Part shown: piece after piece, positions 19,039-27,900 of the stretch
How positions within the stretch are numbered: the stretch's first letter is position 1
Layout: every line of letters begins with the position of its first letter
Assembly (NCBI GenBank): GCA_964567745.1
Contig: CAZMNY010000009.1
Coordinates: forward strand, 124,001 to 188,000
Reading direction: 5' to 3'
Source of the DNA: CAZMNY01 sp964567745
GTDB lineage: Bacteria; Planctomycetota; Planctomycetia; Pirellulales; Pirellulaceae
DNA length: 64,000 bases
Notes under the pieces: model-generated
Databases searched by the model: none
The model's input: the letters and a program-made list of their open reading frames with translations, nothing else
What the model was told of the DNA's origin: nothing
Made by a program: the position numbers and the translations under genes

Positions 19039-22000
19039 TTATAATTTGACCAAGACGGCCAGACGCTTTTTCGCAGCCGCCGCCAGCTCGTGCCGAGGAT
19101 GTATGCGAACGACGTACTCGTAGAATTTCTTCGCGTCCGCGATCGCTGCGGTCTTGGCTTGACCCTCCGTTTGATTGATCAAGACCTCTGCGCACCTACC
19201 AGCTTCAAACCCTGATTTGGCCTGCCAGTTCCGAATCGGTTCGGGCGCTTTGTCCGCGCCGAAACCGAACATCACCCGCTGAAACCGTCGTGAAGCAAGC
19301 ACGTACTGCTTTTCGATGAAGAGCAATTCGCCCAACATGAATCCAGCTCGAGCCCCGACTTCTCCTCGCGACTGGTCGGTTGATGCGGTGTAATCGGCCT
19401 TCGCGTCGTCCATTCGCTTCCGGTTCTGGCGAGCTCGCCCTCGTTCGTAATGGGCTTCCGCCAAGAAAGTCGACTTGGGGTATTTCGTAATCAACTCGCT
19501 CAAAGCCGTGTCGCTATCAGCCCATTTCTCCAATTGGTTGGCCGATTGCCCTGCGTGCAAAAGAGTCAGCACGGCGATGTTCTCGGATGAAGGCTTGTGT
19601 TCCCGAGCCGACGCAAACGCAGCGGAAGCCGCGGCGTAATCCTTCAACTTGAACGAGCACTCGCCTTTCATGAAGAGGGCATCGGAAAGTAATGCGCCTT
19701 GCGGGTGCCGTTCCGCTTGCTCAGTGAACTCGGCCAACGCCTCTTTGTATTTCTCTTGCTGAAAACTCGCCCAACCTAGCTTGTAGACCGACTTCTCGTG
19801 GAGCACGTCTTGCTTTGTCGATTTCTTGGCCTTGGCGTAATTCACTGCTGCTTCAGCGTACGCCTTCTTTTGATACTGATCCTCTGCAACGTGGAACACG
19901 GCCTCCGGAGCCAAGTCGCTGTCGGCGTATTTGGCGCCCAACGCCGCGAATTGAGTCGTGGCGGCTTCGGCATTACCGCCAGACTTGTGAGCCCAGGCCA
20001 ATTCGTACATCACCTTGTCCGCATTGGTATAGTCGGCGTGGTCTTTAAGAATGCTCGTAAAGGTTTGCACGGCGCTCTTGTAGTCTTGCAGACCAACCTC
20101 CGCCAAACCTCGTTCGTACAACGCGTCGCTGCGAGTTGCCGGCGCGGGATTGGAGAGCAGGAAGGCCGTAACATCTTCGAGTACGCCCTTGAACTCGTTT
20201 TGTTGACGGCGACTCATCGCGCGTGCAAAGCGAGTGTCCGCGGCCAATTTATGGTTGCCGAAATTGGCCAGCAACTGCGTGAACGATTTTGTCGCCTCTG
20301 GAAAAGCGCCGCTCTTTAAGTGGCTCCATCCGGCACCGTATAGTGCAAACGGCACGAACAGTGATTCCGGGTTGGCTGTCGCCACCTGCCCGTATTGCTT
20401 GATGGCTTCGGGAAACTCGTCTCCCGCATAATGAAACTCGCCCAAACGATAGTGGGCCTGGTCGCGAACAGGACTATTGGGAAAACTGTCGAGAACGCGT
20501 TTCGCCAATGTTTGAGCCGCCTTGTATTCGCCCAGCTTACCTTGGGAGCGAGCGGCAAAAATCAGAGCTTCGTCAGCCTGACGCCATTTCGGCTCGGCCT
20601 TCTCCGAATCCGCCAGCGCCTTGATCGCCTCTGGATATTTTTCTTGATAGAAGCAGCAGGCGCCAATCACGAACAGTGCCTCTGCCCGTTGATCCGGGGA
20701 CTTGAGCGAAGGAACATCTTTCGTCAATTGTTGCTCGGCCTCAACGTATTTCTTCTGCAAGTAGAGCGACGCCCCCAATCGAACTCGCCACGACTCTTTC
20801 TCTGGATGATCGCCAGCCAGCGAAACAAGCTCACGCAGCTCCTTTTCCGCCTCGGCGTATTTTCGCAGTTGCAGATTACTCTCCGCTCGAACGTATCGCG
20901 TGTCTGGAGCCAAGTGACTCTCGCCGAATTTGGCGAGGAACTGGGTCGCCAACTGAATCGCTTGATCGTGATTCTTGACTTCCATCGCGCCGAACGCCGC
21001 GTTGTAAAGCGCCTGTGAGGCGGCTGCGTGCTCGGGGTACTTCTCGGCGATCGAAATGTAAATGGCCTGCGATTCCGCCTTCTTTGCCGGATCGATGTAG
21101 AGCGCGTCGGCCTTGTCCATCAACAAGTTCGCGGTGTACTTGTCGTCACCCGCGCCAGGCAGCACAGAGTCGGCCACCGCGATCGCCTGAGCTGGCCGAT
21201 TGTTTCGCAAGTGCAAGCGGCAAATCCAGTGAGCCGACTCGACGACGTTCGCCGCGCCGGCGTCAATCACTTTTTGGAACCACTGAAGAGCCGACTCGTC
21301 CGACTCCGCTCGATAATACGCTCGTCCGGCTGAAATTGTGGCGTCCGCCTTGTAGGTCGACTTCGGAAAGCGACTAACAAGAGAAGCGTAGAGGTCGCCC
21401 GCTTCTTTAAATTTACTCTGCTCCGATAGACAGTAGCCCTGTCGAAACTGAGCGTGGTCAGCCGACTCGAAATCGGCAATCGCGGCAACTTGAGCGAATA
21501 GCGTTTCAGCGGTTTTCGTGTCACCGCCTTGCAACACCATTTCGGCTTTCCGCATCAACACTTCGTTAGCCAATTCATTTTGCTTGCACTGGCCGAGAAA
21601 CTGATCGTAGTACTTCTGCGCTTGCCCGTATTCTTTGAGCTCTTCGTATGCGACGCCGAGGCCGTAAGCCGCATCACACACGAGTTCGCTCGCTTTGTGC
21701 TGTTGCAGCAGAGTCTGATACGGCTTGATGCACTCTTTGACTTGCCCGGCCAAGTAGAGCGATTCGCCCTGGAAGAATAGGGCCTCCGCGGCATGGGCCG
21801 ATTTTGGCTTGGCCTTGAGCAGTTTGGCGAACGTCTCGGCTGCGATCTGATACGACTTCGGATCTTGCTTGGCTTGGGCAATCGAATACCGGCACCAACC
21901 GAGATTGATATACGCATCGTCGATCAACTCGAACTTAGGGTGCTTCTTGATGACGGCATCGAACGCCGTCGCAGCCTCGTCGTACTTCTTCAACTGCAAA

Positions 22001-22338
22001 TAGCAAACGCCCTGGTGGTGCTGGGCCTTCGGCACCAAGGGATCTTTGGGGAACTTGGCCAGAAACTTCCCCCATTCTTCCAGCGCCAAGTCGTACGCGC
22101 CGTTGTTCTGAAAGTTCGCCGCGTCGGCAAACTTACGGATCGCCTCTTCAGGCGAATCAGCGGCGGTGGCCAGCGGCGCTGTGCATGCGGCAATGACGAG
22201 CCACGCACAAGCCACCCGCCAAGTTGCCTTGGCGAGACGCGAACATTGAGGCCCTATTCCTGTAAGCCCGTGGACGATTCTGCTGTCGCTAGATTGCGCA
22301 GTTGCCGTGCCCGTTGAGCCGATTCCAATCCGTTTCAT
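19039..22338 (-). CDS. large secreted TPR-repeat protein of the Exb/Tol-like cluster
   Basis: 1099 residues, exported: a 37-residue basic lead is followed by a hydrophobic signal segment ending CTAPLATAADSPEE. The rest is a solenoid of roughly 25 TPR-like repeats (motifs such as YDLALEEWGKFLAKFPKD and YDEAATAFDAVIKKHPKF), most similar in style to YbgF/CpoB, YfiO and other Tol-Pal-associated TPR proteins. The start ATG at 22338 has GAGGACAG just upstream. As first gene of the four-gene cluster it probably supplies a periplasmic assembly platform for the ExbB/ExbD motor; the cargo is unknown. Confidence 0.92.
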   Translation of the reverse strand: MKRIGIGSTGTATAQSSDSRIVHGLTGIGPQCSRLAKATWRVACAWLVIAACTAPLATAADSPEEAIRKFADAANFQNNGAYDLALEEWGKFLAKFPKDPLVPKAQHHQGVCYLQLKKYDEAATAFDAVIKKHPKFELIDDAYINLGWCRYSIAQAKQDPKSYQIAAETFAKLLKAKPKSAHAAEALFFQGESLYLAGQVKECIKPYQTLLQQHKASELVCDAAYGLGVAYEELKEYGQAQKYYDQFLGQCKQNELANEVLMRKAEMVLQGGDTKTAETLFAQVAAIADFESADHAQFRQGYCLSEQSKFKEAGDLYASLVSRFPKSTYKADATISAGRAYYRAESDESALQWFQKVIDAGAANVVESAHWICRLHLRNNRPAQAIAVADSVLPGAGDDKYTANLLMDKADALYIDPAKKAESQAIYISIAEKYPEHAAASQALYNAAFGAMEVKNHDQAIQLATQFLAKFGESHLAPDTRYVRAESNLQLRKYAEAEKELRELVSLAGDHPEKESWRVRLGASLYLQKKYVEAEQQLTKDVPSLKSPDQRAEALFVIGACCFYQEKYPEAIKALADSEKAEPKWRQADEALIFAARSQGKLGEYKAAQTLAKRVLDSFPNSPVRDQAHYRLGEFHYAGDEFPEAIKQYGQVATANPESLFVPFALYGAGWSHLKSGAFPEATKSFTQLLANFGNHKLAADTRFARAMSRRQQNEFKGVLEDVTAFLLSNPAPATRSDALYERGLAEVGLQDYKSAVQTFTSILKDHADYTNADKVMYELAWAHKSGGNAEAATTQFAALGAKYADSDLAPEAVFHVAEDQYQKKAYAEAAVNYAKAKKSTKQDVLHEKSVYKLGWASFQQEKYKEALAEFTEQAERHPQGALLSDALFMKGECSFKLKDYAAASAAFASAREHKPSSENIAVLTLLHAGQSANQLEKWADSDTALSELITKYPKSTFLAEAHYERGRARQNRKRMDDAKADYTASTDQSRGEVGARAGFMLGELLFIEKQYVLASRRFQRVMFGFGADKAPEPIRNWQAKSGFEAGRCAEVLINQTEGQAKTAAIADAKKFYEYVVRIHPRHELAAAAKKRLAVLVKL

Positions 22339-22879
22339 TTCTGTCCTCGCCTTTGAATCGCAGCCGCTGATCGACTGGCCAAAAGTGTTACCTACAAACA
22401 GGATCCGTGATCGGTGCGATTTTCCCCCGATCTTTGCATGTTCGAGTTTATCGCATCTTGCTTGTCGGCGAAAACCGAGCGCCGCTACGGATTTGGCCCC
22501 TGGATGGTTGTTCTCTCCATTTTGTTGTGTCTCAAACTCCCCAACTTGCCTGGCAGCAGCATTTCGCCACCCGTCGCATCAGCTTGTCGGCCACGCTCAG
22601 GCCGATTAAGTTGGCCCAATCGGTCGCCCGCATCGGAGTCCACTGAGCAACGTCGGCTCGGCAATTTCCCCTGCAAGACGCCGAGTTTCCCTAACACCGC
22701 ATTATCCGACTTCATTACCGTTCGTCGCACGCGGATGGGTGATCGTTGGCGACGATACCGCCTTGAGGACGCCCCTCCGAAGACGCCATGTCACAGACTA
22801 GGAATCGCAGGCAGCTAGACACTTGGTTCGCGGTTCCGGTCCCACGCAACACCTCGCACATCGCAGCTTGCACTCTTAT
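22339..22879. other. divergent intergenic region
   Basis: 541 bp between the TPR gene (minus) and the epimerase gene (plus). Reading frames up to 134 codons cross it in three overlapping frames but have no family-like sequence; I regard it as non-coding and containing both promoters. No RNA element was recognised. Confidence 0.5.
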
Positions 22880-23863
22880 ATGAACGCAAAACGCATTCTC
22901 GTTACGGGCGGAGCCGGATTTATTGGCTCACATCTCACCGAGCGGCTGCTCCAACAGGGAGCTGAGGTCACTGTGCTCGACGACCAATCGACGGGCGCTC
23001 GCGAGAACTTAAGAGACGTAGAAGCCGAATCCAGGTTTCGATTTGTCCAGGGATCAGCCGGTGACGAGCAGCTGATACGGCAGCTCATCCAAGAATCCGA
23101 CCAGGTTTACCATCTTGCGGCGGCCGTCGGCGTGGCGCTGATCGCCAAACAACCGATCGAGACGATCGAACGCAATATCTATCCGACGCAGCTGATTTTG
23201 GCCGAACTTCAAAAAGAGGCGGAAAAAGGCCGAAATGTCCGCCTGTTTATCGCCAGCACCAGTGAGGTCTACGGCAAGAATCCGAAAGCTCAATGGTCCG
23301 AGGATGATGATCTCGTTTTCGGCTCGACAAGGCGGGCGAGATGGTCCTACGGTGCCTCCAAAGCAATCGACGAGTTTCTTGCGCTGGCCTACTGGCGGCA
23401 GTTCCAGTTGCCCGTCGTCATCGGCCGATTCTTCAATGTCGTCGGGCCTCGCCAATCGGGCGCCTACGGCATGGTCGTGCCCCGTTTCGTTGAAGCAGCA
23501 ATCGGTGGGCAACCGCTCCGAGTCCACGACGACGGAAAACAGGTGCGCTGCTTCGCGCACGTCCAAGACGTTGTCCAATGGGTGCTCGAGCTAATGGACA
23601 CCGATCAGGCGCTAGGCCGAGTCACCAACATAGGCAGCGACGAACCAATCGATATTCTCGAATTGGCGCGGCGAGTGATCGCGGCGGCCGACTCGAAGTC
23701 GGAAATCGAATTCCAGTCATACACTGATGCGTACGATGAGGATTTTGAGGACATTCGGCGGCGGATTCCCGACGTCAGCCGACTGAGATCAACCGTCGAG
23801 CATCGGCCCAAATACGACCTCGATGCCATTATCAACGAACTCGTCGAGAAGACTCGCGGTTAA
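22880..23863 (+). CDS. NAD-dependent sugar-nucleotide epimerase/dehydratase
   Basis: 327 residues from ATG 22880. Short-chain dehydrogenase (extended) signature: GGAGFIGSHL dinucleotide-binding loop at about residues 9-18, the Asp-rich VTVLDDQSTGARENL, a Ser in IASTSEVYGKNP and the YXXXK pair in WSYGASKAIDEFL. The ending (KYDLDAIINELVEKTR) is typical of UDP-glucuronate decarboxylase or UDP-glucose 4-epimerase relatives. It probably makes a nucleotide sugar for surface glycans in the cytoplasm; the exact substrate cannot be read. An upstream start at 22823 adds residues without similarity to the fold. Confidence 0.93.
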   Translation: MNAKRILVTGGAGFIGSHLTERLLQQGAEVTVLDDQSTGARENLRDVEAESRFRFVQGSAGDEQLIRQLIQESDQVYHLAAAVGVALIAKQPIETIERNIYPTQLILAELQKEAEKGRNVRLFIASTSEVYGKNPKAQWSEDDDLVFGSTRRARWSYGASKAIDEFLALAYWRQFQLPVVIGRFFNVVGPRQSGAYGMVVPRFVEAAIGGQPLRVHDDGKQVRCFAHVQDVVQWVLELMDTDQALGRVTNIGSDEPIDILELARRVIAAADSKSEIEFQSYTDAYDEDFEDIRRRIPDVSRLRSTVEHRPKYDLDAIINELVEKTRG

Positions 23864-23900
23864 CGCATTTCCGGCCGCATGACCACTCAAGTCGCATACA

Positions 23901-23928
23901 ACTATTCCGGCTCAACTATTCCGGCTCA
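23901..23928. repeat. 14-bp tandem duplication at a gene's stop codon
   Basis: ACTATTCCGGCTCA occurs at 23901-23914 and 23915-23928. The second copy contains the stop codon of the minus-strand pseudopilin gene (TAG at 23918-23916). The duplication leaves the protein end unchanged. Confidence 0.85.
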
Positions 23929-25037
23929 ACGGTGCCTGGCTTGGCTGGCAGCGATCCAAAGGGTGGAGTTCCAAAGGGCGGCGGCAGCGGCTTTAGTTGC
24001 CCGGGCACTCGCAGCGCCGCGTTCTCCGAAGTCATTAGTGCGACGAACACACTTTGATCGATCGAGTCGGACAGGAAGCGAGTCGCGCCGCTGACGAAGA
24101 CCACATTGGCACCCCCCGCGTGAAAGCTGCTGGCCCTGGCGGTCTCGAGCGAATTCGGCGTGTTGTCGAAGCGCCTATTGAAGCCGAAGACGCGCCCCTT
24201 GCCGCTTTCCCAGCGAGCGTTGTCCCACAAGAAAACCAGCTCGGACTCCGTCCCCTCAGACCAACGACCGCCCGCCGTATTTTCACTCAGTAACAAAGTC
24301 GAATCGGCACCATCTCGTTCTTGAACATACAAGAGTCCGGTACGCAGCGAACCCTCATGTGTGGCGTCCAAGAACACACCGTTGGCCGGCCAGTCTGGTA
24401 GCGCCCGAATCGCCGGCTTCGTTTCATCGCCGCTTTTCGGCGCGGGATCGGGTCGCCCCAGCACGATCGCATCGGGCAGGCCGCCGTTGACCACAAAGTG
24501 ACAGGCTGAGTCGGGAGCATCGGCAGCGACTGGCGTCGCAGGGCACAGAAGCATCGAGATCCTTGTCGCCGAATCCTTGCCTCGCGTCTCTTCGCTGCCA
24601 GCTGGGCCAAACTCATCGAATACACTCGCCCACCTGGCTGGCGACTCTGGCTTGGAATTGGATCGAAGATACGGCAGCGTACTGAAGACCCAACCGACGA
24701 CTCGACTATCCGAGTCGTCTGGCAATTGCCAGTTTCGGTAGCCAGGGAAACTACCGTGTTGCTGCTCATATTCAAACAAAGCAAAGCCAACAAGCCGCTG
24801 ATTTCGCTCACAGGCAGCCCGCCGCGACTTGCTTCGCATCTGCAACAAAAAGGGTGCGCCGAGAATGAACACAATTAAGATCACAAAGATCACCACGACG
24901 ACCTCGCGGATCGCGACGCCAGCACGGCGAGAAGACACCCCTTTCAGGGGGATCGGCAGCCCGAACATCCGGTATTTCTTGACAAACAAAGCTACGCCCT
25001 GTCGAATGAACCGAGTAAGATAAACACCATAGCCCAT
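23916..25037 (-). CDS. DUF1559-like pseudopilin protein
   Basis: 373 residues. After a 40-residue lead there is a prepilin-type site, GVAIRE (Gly, then Glu at +5), and a hydrophobic helix (VVVVIFVILIVFILGAPF). Next comes the ACERNQRLVGFALFEYEQQH block that corresponds to the NLKQIGLAxHNYH region of DUF1559 proteins. The C-terminal HAGGANVVFVSGATRFLSDS corresponds to the H-X9-DG motif, with Ser replacing Asp. These are planctomycete type II secretion/pilin-like proteins, exported and numerous; roles are not known. ATG 25037 is used here, but ATG 24969 is also possible and shortens the lead. Confidence 0.85.
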   Translation of the reverse strand: MGYGVYLTRFIRQGVALFVKKYRMFGLPIPLKGVSSRRAGVAIREVVVVIFVILIVFILGAPFLLQMRSKSRRAACERNQRLVGFALFEYEQQHGSFPGYRNWQLPDDSDSRVVGWVFSTLPYLRSNSKPESPARWASVFDEFGPAGSEETRGKDSATRISMLLCPATPVAADAPDSACHFVVNGGLPDAIVLGRPDPAPKSGDETKPAIRALPDWPANGVFLDATHEGSLRTGLLYVQERDGADSTLLLSENTAGGRWSEGTESELVFLWDNARWESGKGRVFGFNRRFDNTPNSLETARASSFHAGGANVVFVSGATRFLSDSIDQSVFVALMTSENAALRVPGQLKPLPPPFGTPPFGSLPAKPGTVEPE

Positions 25038-25191
25038 GGATCGGCGTTTTTGCGCTCAGTTCATGGGAAAACGCACTTTTGGGGTCACATCCGGACCAGG
25101 TTTTCAGCGACTTGGCCCTGCACCGCCATTTCAAGTCGATTTACCCCATTGCTAGCGATATGTGGTGCTAGCGGAACGAGGAACAGGTGTG

Positions 25192-27099
25192 ATGAACCCC
25201 AGCCAAGCCCAATTGCGTCTGCCCATGCGCGCAAATAAGAGAGTCTCGAATCGAATTCGACGCCGCCGTGGCCTCACGCTCGTCGAGATGCTCGTCGCCA
25301 CGACGGTCACTTTGCTTCTCGTTCTCGGCATGGCTCAAGCGTTCGCCATGATCGGCACGGGGATGGAAAATCGACGCTCCATTCTGCAAATGTCCGGTCA
25401 AGTCCGTGGCATCATGATTCAACTGGAAGAGGACCTTCAGGGCATCACAGTGCCGATGAGGCCTTGGCCAAATCGAGGATCGGGGCATGGCTACGCGGAA
25501 GTCTTCGAGGGGATTGGAAACGACGCCGCGGCGCTGCCAGGCTTTATTGAGGTCAGTTCCCTGTTTGGCGACGTCGACGACCGCTTGGCCTTCACAACTC
25601 GACGAGTTGGAACGCCGTTTTTGGGTCAGGTCTTATTGCTCGGAGCCGATGGCGAGTGGGGCGTTGCCGGCGTGGATGATGACGGCAACGGTATCCAAGG
25701 CGACTTGAGTGAAGCGGGTTGGCCGGGCTCGGACGATATGGTGACGATCGAATCCGATGTGGCCGAGGTGATTTACAACGTACTTTACGAAGAGTCCGAT
25801 CCGGTCTTGGACGCGGTTGATCAAGGCAGCGGTCCGATTTTGTCTCGCCCCGATCCGGGTCAAGGCGAAATGAGCCTTCATCGGCGAGCTTTGTTGGTTC
25901 GACCTGACTTGGCGATAAACGCGAGTCAATTGATCGGCACGTTCACACTTCCGTCGGCATCGTCGCCCGATCTTCGCGACGCTTCTCTACACATCAAGCG
26001 ATTCCTCGCCATGTCCGATATGTCCGTGCGGTTGCGACTGACGGGCGCCGGGCCTTACCAAGTTCACGTGTTCGCGAATTCGCTTGCGGATCTCACCCAT
26101 CGCGAAAATCGGTATGCCCACCATCCGGTCATTCGTCGAAGCCGTGCCGGAACGTATTCGACGGCCACTTACACCTTGGCGCCGGCGATCTCCCGCGCCT
26201 TCCCTCACCAGATGGAAGTCGATCCGCTTTACAACGATCCAACTCGAGTCAGCATCACGTCGGTCGATCAGCGAGTTTCATTCCCCAAGCGCGACAGCAC
26301 CGACCCGGTTGAGCAACTCCATTATCAACATTACGGAGACCAAGCGGGCGAGACGATCGCGTTGTCTCAAGTACTGGGCTTTGACATTCGAGTGTTTGAC
26401 GCCTTGGCTCAAGTCCGCACGAGTCCCGGACCCGACCTTGCTTGGGGCACAGCTGGGCTAGACGACAATGACGACGGAACACCTGACAACATTCTCGAAG
26501 CCGGCGCGCCGGCTTCAGACGACTCCGAGGCGTTGACGATCCAGTCACCGTTGATTCAGAAATGGTTAAGCGTCAACTCGTCCGCAACTTGGGCGCAGTT
26601 GAACGGAGCATTCCCTGTTGTCGGCACTGGTGCCTACGTCGATCTCGGCTATGCGAGGCACCTACCAGCAGGTCCGATTCGAACCGGCCTGACGATTGGT
26701 TTTACCGTTGCCCCGGCTGCTTCGGTCTACACGCCGACGCAATTCTCGACGTTCCCAGCGGCGATGCCGCCAACGTATGACACTTGGTCGTATTCCTACG
26801 AACAGGACGGAATCGATCAAAACAATGGCCCCATCGTCGATTTGTCGACCAACGGACTCGATGACAATGACAACGGAATTATCGACGACGCTGGGGAAGC
26901 GACGTTTCGCTTGATTGATGAAGGTCAGAACGGCATTGATGACGACGGCATCAACGGCGTCGATGATCCGGGCGAGCGAGAAACCGCGCCGCCTTATGCT
27001 TGGCCATTGCGTGGGCTTCAAGTTCGAGTTCGCGTGTACGACGGCAAGACTCGACAAGTTCGTCAAGGCACCGTTTCTGTCGACTTCATCCCAGAATAA
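25192..27099 (+). CDS. prepilin-type cleavage/methylation domain protein with Asp-rich repeats
   Basis: 635 residues from ATG 25192, preceded by GAGGAACAGGTG; GTG 25162 and ATG 25225 are alternatives. The N-terminus RRRRGLTLVEMLVATTVTLL is a perfect class III prepilin signal (Gly, Glu at +5), so the protein enters a type II secretion or type IV pilus-like system (PulJ/GspJ-like position). The body is beta-rich. It carries four Asp/Asn/Gly segments of calcium-loop appearance: DDDGNGIQGD (about 25673), DDNDDGTPDN (26461), DDNDNGIIDD (26860) and DDDGINGVDD (26938). The start lies 154 bp from the divergent pseudopilin gene, so the two may share regulation. Confidence 0.9.
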   Translation: MNPSQAQLRLPMRANKRVSNRIRRRRGLTLVEMLVATTVTLLLVLGMAQAFAMIGTGMENRRSILQMSGQVRGIMIQLEEDLQGITVPMRPWPNRGSGHGYAEVFEGIGNDAAALPGFIEVSSLFGDVDDRLAFTTRRVGTPFLGQVLLLGADGEWGVAGVDDDGNGIQGDLSEAGWPGSDDMVTIESDVAEVIYNVLYEESDPVLDAVDQGSGPILSRPDPGQGEMSLHRRALLVRPDLAINASQLIGTFTLPSASSPDLRDASLHIKRFLAMSDMSVRLRLTGAGPYQVHVFANSLADLTHRENRYAHHPVIRRSRAGTYSTATYTLAPAISRAFPHQMEVDPLYNDPTRVSITSVDQRVSFPKRDSTDPVEQLHYQHYGDQAGETIALSQVLGFDIRVFDALAQVRTSPGPDLAWGTAGLDDNDDGTPDNILEAGAPASDDSEALTIQSPLIQKWLSVNSSATWAQLNGAFPVVGTGAYVDLGYARHLPAGPIRTGLTIGFTVAPAASVYTPTQFSTFPAAMPPTYDTWSYSYEQDGIDQNNGPIVDLSTNGLDDNDNGIIDDAGEATFRLIDEGQNGIDDDGINGVDDPGERETAPPYAWPLRGLQVRVRVYDGKTRQVRQGTVSVDFIPE

Positions 27100-27124
27100 C
27101 TGCGCAACAAGCCGCCTTAGAAAC

Positions 27125-27649
27125 TTGGCAGTTCACACGATTCATCTTCGCGGCCCATGGACCGTTTCGCCTCTCGCGCGCACTCGCTGGACAGCCGAAG
27201 GCGTCAGTGTCGAGCTCGATAGCCAGAGCGCTGATGAGACTCCGGATGGCGGACAACTTCCCCCAGGCGGGCAACTCAACCCTGTTGGATCGTGGGCACC
27301 GTTGCTGGGCGATTTCTGCGGACGCGTCCTCTACGTGCGCCCATTCCGCCGACCCACTGGAATCGACGGAGAGACGGTGTGGCTGGTGGTGGAAGGAGTC
27401 GACGCGATGGCGGATGTCGAGCTGAACGGGGAGCCGCTCGGTAGCATCCAAGGCGAGCAGACTTTGCGAGTCGATATTAGCGGACGGCTTCAGCCGCAGA
27501 ACCGCTTGGCCCTGACCATCGACCGCCCGGCGATTGACGAACATAGCGCTCCCCTACCCCGTCCGGTTCAATCTGACCTGTCAGCGGGCGGCCTGATCGG
27601 CGGCGCGCGTCTGGAAATCGAATCGCAAGAAAGGACAGGATCAACATGA
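27125..27649 (+). CDS. small beta-sandwich (GH2-like sugar-binding) hypothetical protein
   Basis: 174 residues from TTG 27125, the first usable start after the upstream stop; no ATG exists, and a start inside the preceding gene cannot be excluded because the frame stays open. Sequence features: VHTIHLRGPWTVSPLA at the start, then GRVLYVRPFRRPTGIDGETV, VWLVVEGVDAMADVELNGE and the LRVDISGRLQPQNRLALTID block. This is the strand order of the jelly-roll domain found at the front of glycoside hydrolase family 2 and related proteins (WLxxxGVxxxAxVxLNG). It lacks a catalytic domain and signal peptide. Probably carbohydrate binding; codon use looks coding throughout. Confidence 0.7.
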   Translation: MAVHTIHLRGPWTVSPLARTRWTAEGVSVELDSQSADETPDGGQLPPGGQLNPVGSWAPLLGDFCGRVLYVRPFRRPTGIDGETVWLVVEGVDAMADVELNGEPLGSIQGEQTLRVDISGRLQPQNRLALTIDRPAIDEHSAPLPRPVQSDLSAGGLIGGARLEIESQERTGST

Positions 27650-27900
27650 TTGACAGGATACGACGGACGGACGGGAAGACGCGAATATCGAATATTGAAC
27701 AAGGAATGAAGAAGGGAAAGAAAAGACGGAAAGCGCCATGCTTGTTGTCGTCTTCGCGTACTTCGCGCCTCCGCGTGCCTTCTTTTTCTTGTTGTCCAAG
27801 TAACGAAGAACGCCCCTTTCTGTCGGGCGATCAAAGCATGTTAAGATGTTCGGCTGATCGCTGAATGGACGGCGATTTCACTGAAACGCGGAGCCTATCG
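27650..27900. other. intergenic region with planctomycete-style filler sequence
   Basis: 251 bp containing CGAATATCGAATATTGAACA and TTCGCGTACTTCGCGCCTCC, phrases I recall as frequently repeated in planctomycete intergenic DNA. No reading frame is credible. It must also contain the promoter of the DUF1080 gene. Confidence 0.45.

Noticed and set aside
22414..22818. 134-codon plus-strand frame in the gap before the epimerase
   Set aside because: Overlaps other frames of equal length, lacks ribosome site and any recognisable sequence; Arg/Pro/Ser-rich composition fits GC-rich non-coding DNA.
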